This document shows positions 43,424-51,755 of a DNA stretch of 64,000 nt, in pieces. How positions within the stretch are numbered: the stretch's first letter is position 1; the number at the start of each line of letters is the position of its first letter. Origin of the DNA: JBQTIY01 sp052387675. Its GTDB lineage: Bacteria > Planctomycetota > B15-G4. Location: the NCBI GenBank assembly GCA_052387675.1, contig JBQTIY010000015.1, positions 1 through 64,000 of the forward strand, read 5' to 3'. Both the position numbers and the translations under genes were made by a program. Under the pieces are notes generated by a model. It saw only the letters and a list, made by a program, of their open reading frames with translations, had not been told where the DNA came from and made no database searches.

Positions 43424-45630
43424 CGCCGCAGTTCGCCCGGCTGGTTCCTGTCGTACTCCGGCGGCAGCAGCAGGTCGGGGTCGAGCCGCGCGAGGGCCTG
43501 GAAGGCAGCGCGGAGCTGGTCGGCGGCTTCGCTGCGGCCGGCGGCCGTGAGCCGCGCCATGAGCAGCTTGCCGGTCTCCACGGCTGAGACATTGAGTCCG
43601 TCGAGCGTGGCGGCACTGCGCGGAGCGAGCCGGAGCGAACTCAGCAGCAGGGTCAGCGCGTCGTCGTCCTGGTTGCGCTCGAAGGCCAAGCGGGCCTGGC
43701 CGGCCAGAGCGAGCGCCGTGCCGATCTCCGCCTGTGGGCGCAGCCGCTCTTCGGCCGCGACAGACACTTGCAGGTGCGCGATGGCGCGCGCATAGGCTTG
43801 GTCGGCGGCTTCCGGCTGTCCGGCCCGCCGGTGATATTCGGCAGCAACGAGCGCGGCCTGCGCGGCGAAGTGCGGCAGCGAGCCCAGGCGCTCTGCGGGC
43901 TCAGTGCGGCGCCAGGCCGAGAGCGCCTGCTCGTAGTAAAGCTCAAGCGCGCCCACGCCCTGCTCAAGCAGCCGGGCCCGCTGCCGGTCGTGCAGCAGTG
44001 CTGAGGCGGGGAAGCGCTCGAGGCCCTGCTCCAGCGCCGCATGCGCGGCGCTCTTGGCTCCGCACCAGCTCAGCACGTCGTGGTGCAGGGCCACGTGTGT
44101 GTCCGTGCCGAAGGGGTGGCGAGCCAACACGCTGAAGGCGGCATGCACATCGGAGAGCCAGTGTGCGGGCCATTCCTCACCCTTCTGCACGGCCTGCGCG
44201 AGGGCTTCCAGCCGCGCTTGCGCGAAGAGCGAGAGCACGATCATCGACTCGCGATCGAGGGGCCCGTCGGGCAGCGCGCCCGCCGCTGCGAGGGCCTGCC
44301 GGCGCGCCTCCTCTTCGTCGCCGAGGTGAAAGACCACGGCGGCCAGCGCGGCACTGAGCCGCGGACCGCTGGCCCCCAGTTCCGCGGCGCGCTCCGCCGC
44401 GTGCTGCGCGTCGAGCACGAGCAGGCGCGCGTCAGCGCGATGCGGTTCGGCCTGGGCCAGCGCCAGAAAGGCCTCGGCCAGTCCCAGGTGAGCCTCGGCA
44501 TCCGGCGAGGACAGCACTTCATCCTGGTTGGCGAGGCGGTCGGCGTGCACCGTTTCGACGAGCGTGCGGCGGCGGCTCGAGCCCGACGACTCCGCGGAGC
44601 GCCGCGGTGTCGCCGATGCGGCGGCGAGCACGCGCTCCCAGCCGGCGATGTCCACGGTTTGGGAGCGCTCTTCGAGTCCGCGATAGGCCACGGCCAGAGT
44701 GGCGGCTCGGGGCGAATTGCCGCCCAGCCGCTCCAGTGCGGCGAGCAGTACGGCGCGCTCCTCGGGCGCGAGCGGCGGGTCGGCAGCCTGCAAGGCCTGC
44801 ACCAGCAACTCCAGAGCTGCGGTCGCGCTGGTGCGCGCGAGCGCTTGCCTCGCGAGGCGGATCAGTTCGGGGTCGCTGCCGGCCAGCGCCAAGCGCAGCA
44901 ACTCGAGGGGCACTTCCTGCTGGCTGGCCAGGACGGCCTCGAGCAGCGAGCGGCGCGTGGCCGCGTCGCCGCGCAGATAGGCGGCCTCGACTTCGCTGCG
45001 CGCGCGGTTGTCGCGGCTGTCCAAAAGTTGCGTCAGCGTGAGGTCGCCGCGCGCTTCCGGGGCCCCTGGCGCGGGCCGATTCGCCACGCCCTGCCGCAGC
45101 GCATCGAAGATGGCCTCGGTGGTGTAGGCGTAGAAGACGTCGTACATCTCGCTGCCGTCCAGTTCCACGCCGATGTGGCGCGGGGCGACCCGCTCATCGT
45201 CCATGAAGGCCTCGAAGAGCCCCGGCTCGATGGCGATGTGCTCGCCGCAGGTCACGCTGCCGAAACGCGGGCAGAGGACGCGCGCGCCAGAGTCGTCGTA
45301 ATCGCGGGGCGTGTGCCGGTAAACCGAGGCGATCACGCACACGTAGGGCTCGTAGAGCGCGGCGATCTCGGGCTGGCGATAGCGCACGCCGGCGTAATGC
45401 TCGCTGGCGATCTCACCATCCATGTTCACGCAGACCAAGAGCGGCCGGCCACTCTCGCGCGCCACGGCCACGGCATCCTCGAAGCTGCGCTGCCAGGCGA
45501 TGAGGCAGGGCTTGGCCCAGTCTTCGGCGGTGGGAGCCGGCCAAGTGGCCTCGCGGCTGCCGCCCTGAGAAAACGCTTCCGCCGGCAGCAGCGCGAGCAC
45601 AAGCAGCACCACCGACACGCTGTACCGCAC
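43420..45630 (-). CDS. Secreted thioredoxin-fold protein with HEAT/TPR repeats
   Basis: A 736-residue protein: signal peptide (VVLLVLALLPAEAFSQGG), a thioredoxin-like domain (about 35-175; WQRSFEDAVAVARESGRPLL, with ALYEPYVCVIASVYRHT and CPRFGSVTCGEHI), then a HEAT-like segment (about 200-320) and a long TPR-like C-terminal part. The cysteines are not in a CXXC pair, so disulfide chemistry is uncertain. GTG 45630 is selected, as an upstream extension to 46317 would run through the response regulator gene in another frame. It is 14 bp after the regulator stop and is the last gene of the minus-strand operon. Function unknown. Confidence 0.75.
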   Translation of the reverse strand: MRYSVSVVLLVLALLPAEAFSQGGSREATWPAPTAEDWAKPCLIAWQRSFEDAVAVARESGRPLLVCVNMDGEIASEHYAGVRYRQPEIAALYEPYVCVIASVYRHTPRDYDDSGARVLCPRFGSVTCGEHIAIEPGLFEAFMDDERVAPRHIGVELDGSEMYDVFYAYTTEAIFDALRQGVANRPAPGAPEARGDLTLTQLLDSRDNRARSEVEAAYLRGDAATRRSLLEAVLASQQEVPLELLRLALAGSDPELIRLARQALARTSATAALELLVQALQAADPPLAPEERAVLLAALERLGGNSPRAATLAVAYRGLEERSQTVDIAGWERVLAAASATPRRSAESSGSSRRRTLVETVHADRLANQDEVLSSPDAEAHLGLAEAFLALAQAEPHRADARLLVLDAQHAAERAAELGASGPRLSAALAAVVFHLGDEEEARRQALAAAGALPDGPLDRESMIVLSLFAQARLEALAQAVQKGEEWPAHWLSDVHAAFSVLARHPFGTDTHVALHHDVLSWCGAKSAAHAALEQGLERFPASALLHDRQRARLLEQGVGALELYYEQALSAWRRTEPAERLGSLPHFAAQAALVAAEYHRRAGQPEAADQAYARAIAHLQVSVAAEERLRPQAEIGTALALAGQARLAFERNQDDDALTLLLSSLRLAPRSAATLDGLNVSAVETGKLLMARLTAAGRSEAADQLRAAFQALARLDPDLLLPPEYDRNQPGELRR

Positions 45631-45644
45631 GAGCCCGCTGGATC

Positions 45645-46301
45645 TCAGGCCGAGATCCCGTGCTCCACGGCGAAGCGAATGATCTGCGCGGTGCTGGTGA
45701 GTTCCAGCTTGGTCATCATGCGCGAGCGATAGGTAGAGGCCGTGCTCTCGCTGATGCCCATCTGCGCGGCGCACTCCTGCAGGCTCACGCCCACACCGAG
45801 CCGGCGCAAGAGCTCGAACTCGCGCTGGCTGAGTTTGGCCAAGCCCACGTGACGGCCGCGATGTCCGCGCCGATGCTGATTCACTTGCTCGGCCAGCCGC
45901 GGCGAGACGTACTCGCTGCCCTCGTGCACCTGCCGGATGGCGCGCACGAGTTCCGAGACGGCATCCGACTTGACCACGAAGCCCGCCGCACCGGCCTCCA
46001 GGGCCTTGAGCACGTAGTGCACGTTGTCGTGCACGGTGAGGATGACCACCTTCACCTGGGGGTGATCCTTGCGGATGCGGGCGGCCACGGCCGCGCCGTC
46101 CAGGTCGGGCAGACCGTAGTCCAGCACGAGGACCTCGGCGGCCGAGCCGTTTTGCAGCGAGCGCTTCACCAGCCCGAGCGCCTCTTCGCCGCGGCTGCCC
46201 TGGCCCACGACCTTGATGTCCGGGCTGTCCTCGAGCACCTGGGCCAGGCCCTGACGCACCATTTCGTGGTCGTCGACGAGGATGACTTGGATCGGGTTCA
46301 T
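45645..46301 (-). CDS. NarL/LuxR-family response regulator
   Basis: A 218-residue regulator. Receiver domain: ILVDDHEMVRQGL acidic pocket, Asp61 in VLDYGLPDLDG as phospho-acceptor, and the Lys in GFVVKSDA. A LuxR-type helix-turn-helix at about 150-210 includes KLSQREFELLRRL and SESTASTYRSRMMTKL. It should be phosphorylated by the histidine kinase encoded 37 bp upstream. ATG 46301 is preferred over an in-frame start at 46358 that overlaps nothing useful. Targets unknown. Confidence 0.92.
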   Translation of the reverse strand: MNPIQVILVDDHEMVRQGLAQVLEDSPDIKVVGQGSRGEEALGLVKRSLQNGSAAEVLVLDYGLPDLDGAAVAARIRKDHPQVKVVILTVHDNVHYVLKALEAGAAGFVVKSDAVSELVRAIRQVHEGSEYVSPRLAEQVNQHRRGHRGRHVGLAKLSQREFELLRRLGVGVSLQECAAQMGISESTASTYRSRMMTKLELTSTAQIIRFAVEHGISA

Positions 46302-46338
46302 GATCGGGTGCCAGCATGGACTCTCCCGGCGCTTTCCG

Positions 46339-49300
46339 TCAACCCATCCCCGAAACACCGCCGTGCCGTTCGCTTGCCACGAGGGGGATCGTGACGCGGA
46401 TGGTGGTGCCGGCCCCGGGGCGCGAACTCAGTTCGAAGGTCCCCCCTAGGAGTTCGGCGCGCTCACGCATGCTCAGCAGCCCGATGTGCTGACCGGAGCG
46501 CGGGCGCCCGGGATCGAAGCCGCGCCCATCGTCGCGCACGATGAGTTCGATGCTGCCCCCGACCGTGCGCAGCACGACATCCGCAGTTTCGGCCGTCGCA
46601 TGCCGGGCCACATTGGTGAGCGACTCCTGAAGGATTCGGAAGACGTGGGCCGCAATCGCCGGCGGCACATCCACGCCTTCGAGCGCGACCTCCGAACGCA
46701 CATCCACGCCGGTGCGGACGGTGAACTCGGCCAGATTGGTGCCGACGGCCTCCGGCAGGCCGTGGTCGTCCAGCACGGTGGGGCGCAGGCGGGAGGAAAT
46801 CTCACGGACGCGATCGAGCGCCTGCCGTGCCGTGCGCAAGGCCTGGCCGAGCGCCGTAGCGCGCCGCTCGGAGTTCTGCAGTGCGGCCGCGCGCTGCACA
46901 TCGAGGCAGATGGCCGTGAGGAGCTGGCCGAGGTCGTCGTGCATGTCGCGCGAGAGCCGCTTGCGCTCCTCCTCCTGAGTGGAGAGCAGAGCCAGCGTCA
47001 GAGCCTCAAGCTGCCGCGTGAGCGCGTCTTGCTCGGCGCGGGCCTGCTGGCGTTCGCGCTGCCGCCGCCGGACCAGCCAGCCCACGCTGAGCAGCGCGCC
47101 GGCCAGCGCGCCCATGAGCGCCAGCATCGGCGGTCGCAGCAGCAGCGGCGCCGGCAGCGAAATGGAAAGCCGGCGCAGCTCCGGCTCGACGTTGCCGAAG
47201 TCGTCCACGGCCTGGACTTCGAGTTCGTGCACGCCCCAGCCCGCGTTCTGCAGATTCAGCTCGCGCCCGCCGCTGGTTTCCTGCCAGGGCCCGCCGTCGA
47301 GGCGCCAGCGCAGGCGCAGCTCGTCCACCGCGGTGTCGTTCCAAGCGTCGGCCGCCTCCCAGAGGACGAGGCCGCGATCATCGACATCGACCAGCGTCTC
47401 GAGGCGGCTCGTCCGGGGCGGCTGATCGTCGTCGGGCCGGAATCGCACCAAGCCCGCGCCGAGATGGCCCAGCCAGAGCCCGCCGTCTTCGTCCGGCAGT
47501 GAGGGCCAGAAACGCTCGTTGTTCAGGCGCGCTGAGACGCGCCGAGCATTGAATCCATCCACGAGGTAGAGCCCCTGCGCTCCGGCGATCCACAGCGAAT
47601 CGGGGCGCGGGCCCGGCACAAAGCTCGCCGCGGCGGCATTGCGCCAGCCGCCTTCCTGCAGCAGGCGCGAGCGGCCGTGCTCGTTGAGCACCAGGCCCGC
47701 CAGATCCAGGCCGGTGCCGATCCAGAGCAGGCCCGGCTCCGACTCATGCAGTGCAAAGGCCGGCCGCGGGCCGAGCAGCGACTCGCCCCCCGGCCCGTTC
47801 TCGGGCAGCACGCTCCAGGTGGCGCTCTCGCCCAGACCTTCACGCAGGTAAACCGTGTCGCGCGTGCCGAGCAGCAGCCGCCCCGGTGAGGGCTGCGTGA
47901 GCGAGTACGTGCGGGCCAGCGGCCGGCCGGCCAGTTCCTCAATGCGCTCGAAGCCTGCGGCCGAGTAGCGCACCAGGCTGCCGCTGTCGAAGTCGATGTC
48001 TGGGTTGCCAAGCAAGAGCAGCCAGAGCTCACCGTCCACCTCATAGATTGCGTGCACGAACTGCTGGCGGAAAATCTCGGGCCGTTCGTGCAGTGTCCAG
48101 TTCCCGTCACGCAGTTGGAGCACGCCGGAGAAGCCCGAGCCGCTGCCAACCCACAGGTCGCCCTGAGCGTCTTCGTGTACCGCGGTGAGGCGCGCGAGGC
48201 GCACGCCTGTCTGGCCGGCCACGCGCACGAGCTCGTGAAAGCGTTGCCCGTCCCAGCGCAGCAGTCCCTCGGTCGTGCCGAGCCAGAAGCCGCCCGCGCG
48301 TGCACGCGCAATGGTGTTCACGCTCGGACCGGGCACGCCCGGCATGGGATCCAGCACGGTCCAGCGCCGCGACATGAGGTCACAGCTCCACAGCTTGCCG
48401 GCGCGGCTGGAGACCACGAGCCGTCCGGAGGAGGTCACAGCGAGCGAACTGGGCGCCTCCGTGTTCTGCAGTGGCAAGATGACTTCGTACCAGCGTCCCT
48501 CGCGCAGCACGAGCAGGGTCGCGTCGGCCGCCAGCACGATGACGGTGCCGTCGGCGAGGGCCACTGCGTTCTTCACGCGCACGGCATTGCTCGGGCTGCG
48601 CAGCGCTTCCACGCGGTCGCCGCTCAGCAGGAATCCGGAGTCGGACTCGTCGAGATGCTCGGGCAAGACGATTGTGAGACCGCCGGCGCTGAGCACGTGC
48701 AGCGGCCGCCCGCCCAGCACTTCCGGGCCGGTCTCGACCTGGACTTTGGCGAGCGCCTCCCAGCGCGAGTCCGTGCGGCGCCAGAGCCCTTCGGGTGAGA
48801 TGGCCAGAACGCGGCCCAAGGCGTCGAGGGCCAGGCCGGCGAGGCGCGAGGCGGCTTCGGGCGCCGTCCAGCGCACACTCCAGCCGGGCGAGCGCGGTGT
48901 CCGCGGCGCCGGCAGCGTCAGCACAAACTTCCCCGTCGGCAGCAGCCAACTGCCGTCCGGAGCCGCCAGCGCACGGCCGGGCACGGAGTGCTCATCGACG
49001 TGCAGCCGCTCGCGCACGCGCCCCTCGGCATCGATGGCGGTCAGCGAGCCGTGTCGCACGACAACGTAGCCGTCGCCGGAGGGCAGGACGTCGCTCAGAT
49101 CACCTTCGGCGAAGGGTTCGCTGCCGGGGAGCAGCGTCCACTTCCAGCCGTCATAGATGTGCAGACCGTGGTCTTCGCGAGCCACGATGCCGCCATCGAG
49201 CCAGGGGCCGACGAAGTCATAGCTCGGGAAGTCGGACTTCTCGTCGATGGCACGCCAGCGCCAGTTCTGGGTGAGGCGCACTTCCGGCGGATCGAGAGGC

Positions 49301-49407
49301 GGTTCCTCGGACGCCGGGGGCAGGCTTTGCGCGAGGAGCGAGGCGGTCAGGGGCGCAAAGAGCACCGCGACAAGCAGCGCAAAGAGCAGCGCCGCCGGCC
49401 GCCTCAT
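46339..49407 (-). CDS. Sensor histidine kinase with two-component propeller and HisKA_3 domain
   Basis: A 1022-residue membrane kinase. After a signal peptide, about 700 periplasmic residues form two-component-regulator propeller blades (for example DVLPSGDGYVVVRHG, TIARARAGGFWLGTTEGLL, VHEDAQGDLWVGSGSGFSGV), then a Y_Y_Y-like domain (RLRWRLDGGPWQET, WGVHELEVQAVDDFGN) and one membrane helix. The HisKA_3 motif RLSRDMHDDLGQLL has phospho-acceptor His about residue 823; the ATPase domain carries FRILQESLTNVARHA and IVRDDGRGFD. It signals to the NarL-type regulator downstream. The ATG overlaps the stop of the radical SAM gene (ATGA, 49404-49407). Confidence 0.93.
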   Translation of the reverse strand: MRRPAALLFALLVAVLFAPLTASLLAQSLPPASEEPPLDPPEVRLTQNWRWRAIDEKSDFPSYDFVGPWLDGGIVAREDHGLHIYDGWKWTLLPGSEPFAEGDLSDVLPSGDGYVVVRHGSLTAIDAEGRVRERLHVDEHSVPGRALAAPDGSWLLPTGKFVLTLPAPRTPRSPGWSVRWTAPEAASRLAGLALDALGRVLAISPEGLWRRTDSRWEALAKVQVETGPEVLGGRPLHVLSAGGLTIVLPEHLDESDSGFLLSGDRVEALRSPSNAVRVKNAVALADGTVIVLAADATLLVLREGRWYEVILPLQNTEAPSSLAVTSSGRLVVSSRAGKLWSCDLMSRRWTVLDPMPGVPGPSVNTIARARAGGFWLGTTEGLLRWDGQRFHELVRVAGQTGVRLARLTAVHEDAQGDLWVGSGSGFSGVLQLRDGNWTLHERPEIFRQQFVHAIYEVDGELWLLLLGNPDIDFDSGSLVRYSAAGFERIEELAGRPLARTYSLTQPSPGRLLLGTRDTVYLREGLGESATWSVLPENGPGGESLLGPRPAFALHESEPGLLWIGTGLDLAGLVLNEHGRSRLLQEGGWRNAAAASFVPGPRPDSLWIAGAQGLYLVDGFNARRVSARLNNERFWPSLPDEDGGLWLGHLGAGLVRFRPDDDQPPRTSRLETLVDVDDRGLVLWEAADAWNDTAVDELRLRWRLDGGPWQETSGGRELNLQNAGWGVHELEVQAVDDFGNVEPELRRLSISLPAPLLLRPPMLALMGALAGALLSVGWLVRRRQRERQQARAEQDALTRQLEALTLALLSTQEEERKRLSRDMHDDLGQLLTAICLDVQRAAALQNSERRATALGQALRTARQALDRVREISSRLRPTVLDDHGLPEAVGTNLAEFTVRTGVDVRSEVALEGVDVPPAIAAHVFRILQESLTNVARHATAETADVVLRTVGGSIELIVRDDGRGFDPGRPRSGQHIGLLSMRERAELLGGTFELSSRPGAGTTIRVTIPLVASERHGGVSGMG

Positions 49408-51755
49408 GCCGGCACAAGCAACCCGCTGTCCACGGCGGCTGCCAGGAAGCGCGCCGCCGCGCCGCGATGCTCCTGGCCCAGCAGCGCGAGGGCCGGCTCG
49501 GTGCCCTGTTGCACCGCGGCGGCGAGCAGGCGCGTCGCGTCAGCACCGAGATCGAGATAGCGGTGCTCGGCGCCGAGGAAGGCCAGACCGCCCGGCGTGG
49601 CCGGCACCGCTTCGGCGCCGGCCGCGGCGTGGCTCTCGCTGCGCGTGACGCCGCCGAGCGGCGTGGGGTCCGACCAGGCCCGGTCGAGCCGCGCGCGCAC
49701 CGTGGCATAGGAGAAGGGCAGCGTGGCGATGCTCACGTCGCGGCGCAGGGCGAGACGCTGTGGCAGTTCGCGTGCGCTGCGCACGTGCTCGCGCGGGCCG
49801 GCCAGGCGTGGAGGCGGCTGGTCGCGCCGGAAGACATCGCGCCCAAAGCGGCACAGGTACAAGAAGATGTGACTCTTGAAGCGGTAGTAGAGGAAGTTGT
49901 CGCCGCGCAGCGCCGGCAGGGCCTCGGTGGCGGCACCCAGCACATCCTCGAAGGCCGCGCGGATTTCGGCGCGGCTCATGCCCGACACGGATTCGTGCTC
50001 GAGGTAGCGGGCCAAGTCATCGCGCGGCTGCTCGCCGGCGCGCGGCCCACCCGGCGCGAAGTCGCGCGGATCATCGAGCACGCGCGCAATGCCGAAGCGC
50101 TGCGGCTCGCGGTACATCGGCGAGACCATATCCAGGTTGAAGATCTGCAGGCTGATCTCGCCGATCCAGTCGGCATTGCGCACGAGAAAGGCCCGCGTCA
50201 GCGCAGCCTCTTCGCGCGTTTCCGTAGGCAGGCCCACCATGGTGTAGAGCGTGGCCGAGATGCCGGCCTCGTGCGCGGCGCGCAGCACGCGCTCGGCCTC
50301 GGTGAGATCCGTGCCCTTCTCCACCAGGTCCAGCACGCGCTGGCTGCCCGACTCAAAACCGAACATGAGTTTGCGGCAGCCGGCCGCGTAGAGCTGCGGC
50401 AGCGTCTCGCGATTGAAAATGCGCTCTTCGAAGCGCGCGTCGCACCACCAGCGCACGTCCAGCTTGGCCGCGGCGAAGGCCGGCGGGATGCGCTTGGCCA
50501 TCAGCGGCGGCAAGTCGTCCATGATGAAATAGAAGTAAGGCGTGCCGTGCCGCGCCTGGAGTGTTTGCAGGTCTTCGACGAGGCGCTCCACGCTGCGCTC
50601 GCGGTAGGTGGGGCCGATGGCGGTGTAGAGCGTGCAGAAGCCGCACTTCTCGTAGTAGCAGCCGCGCGTTGGCGCGATGGGCAGCACGAGTTCGCCGGAG
50701 AGGTACTGGTCCAGCGGCAGGTCGGAGAAGTCCGGGCAGGGCAGCTCGTCGATGGGCAGGGGCAGCAGTTCGCCATTGGTGCGCGGACGGCCGTCAGCGC
50801 CGCGATAGAGCGCATTGCTGACGCCAGAAAAGTCTGGAGACGCCGGCACGGAGTTGCCTGCGGTGCCGGTGCTGGCCACACCGCCGACGCTGGTCGAGCG
50901 CGCTCGCGCACGCGCCCGCGCGCCGGCCGCGCCGCCGGAGGCCGCGACGGCCTGGCACAGTTCGAGCAGCGGCCGCTCGCCCTCGTAAACCAGGATGCTG
51001 TCGACGTGCTCGAAGATCGGCGCCGTGGCCGAGAGCCGGTGCCCCACGTAGGCCAGCATGCCGCCGCCCAGCGTGATGTGAATCTCGGGCCAGCGCGCCT
51101 TGACCAGACTGGCCAGCGTGAGCGCCGGCACCATTTGGCTGCCGTAGGTGATGGAGAGCCCCAGGATGTCGGGGCGCTCGCGCTCAATGCGCGGCAGGGC
51201 GTGCTGCTCGAAGAACTCACGGAAGAGATTGCCGCTGGGGTCGTGCACGCCGGCGAAGAGTTCGCGCGCGCTGTCGATGGTGGTGGCCTGCGTGTAGTTG
51301 TGCGCGGTGAGCAGGGCCGGGTGGTACTCGGTGGAGATGAGCTTGAGGCCGGCCTCAAAGGTGCGCATGGCCCAGAGGTAGCGCTGCCGGTCGTAGAAGG
51401 CCTCTCGGTCGCGGATCACGGCCTTGGCCTCGTCGGCGTGACGCACCAGGTAGGGCCCGGCGGCGAGCGCATCGGCCTCCAGGCGGAAGCGGTCGAAGTC
51501 GTCCGGCGCAAGCTGCGCGTCGTGTCCGGCCGGCTGCCACTGCGCAGCGCGTGCGCGAATGCGTTCCAGCGCGAGCGTGAGGCGCGCGTTGCTCACGAGC
51601 GTGTCGTAAGCCTCCAGGTTCAGGTCCCACACCGTGGCGCCGGTGAAGCCGTGCTGTGCGAGCCAGGCCTTGAGCGAGGGCAGCGCCAGGTAGGGCTGCG
51701 TGGGATGGCCCTGCGGCGGAAAGGCCAAGAGCACGCGCAGGTCGGCAGGTTTCAT
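49404..51755 (-). CDS. B12-binding-type radical SAM protein 1
   Basis: A 783-residue radical SAM protein. A cobalamin-binding-like N-terminal region (LRVLLAFPPQGHPTQP, ILGLSITYGSQMVPALTLAS, ITLGGGMLAYVGH) precedes the radical SAM domain. TRGCYYEKCGFCTLY holds the cluster as CX4CX2C rather than CX3CX2C. LMFGFESGSQRVLDLVEKG and LYTMVGLPTETREE follow. The last 60 residues (LAFLGAEHRYLDLGADATRL to VDSGLLVPA) look like a PqqD-like winged-helix domain that might bind a peptide. Such enzymes methylate or rearrange unactivated carbons; the substrate is unknown. Both ends overlap neighbours by four bases (ATGA). Confidence 0.85.
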   Translation of the reverse strand: MKPADLRVLLAFPPQGHPTQPYLALPSLKAWLAQHGFTGATVWDLNLEAYDTLVSNARLTLALERIRARAAQWQPAGHDAQLAPDDFDRFRLEADALAAGPYLVRHADEAKAVIRDREAFYDRQRYLWAMRTFEAGLKLISTEYHPALLTAHNYTQATTIDSARELFAGVHDPSGNLFREFFEQHALPRIERERPDILGLSITYGSQMVPALTLASLVKARWPEIHITLGGGMLAYVGHRLSATAPIFEHVDSILVYEGERPLLELCQAVAASGGAAGARARARARSTSVGGVASTGTAGNSVPASPDFSGVSNALYRGADGRPRTNGELLPLPIDELPCPDFSDLPLDQYLSGELVLPIAPTRGCYYEKCGFCTLYTAIGPTYRERSVERLVEDLQTLQARHGTPYFYFIMDDLPPLMAKRIPPAFAAAKLDVRWWCDARFEERIFNRETLPQLYAAGCRKLMFGFESGSQRVLDLVEKGTDLTEAERVLRAAHEAGISATLYTMVGLPTETREEAALTRAFLVRNADWIGEISLQIFNLDMVSPMYREPQRFGIARVLDDPRDFAPGGPRAGEQPRDDLARYLEHESVSGMSRAEIRAAFEDVLGAATEALPALRGDNFLYYRFKSHIFLYLCRFGRDVFRRDQPPPRLAGPREHVRSARELPQRLALRRDVSIATLPFSYATVRARLDRAWSDPTPLGGVTRSESHAAAGAEAVPATPGGLAFLGAEHRYLDLGADATRLLAAAVQQGTEPALALLGQEHRGAAARFLAAAVDSGLLVPA

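Noticed and set aside
43420..46317. A long minus-strand open frame extending the thioredoxin/TPR gene to 46317
   Set aside because: The upstream 230 residues are Arg/Pro/Gly-rich and run across the response regulator in another frame; the signal peptide begins at GTG 45630.
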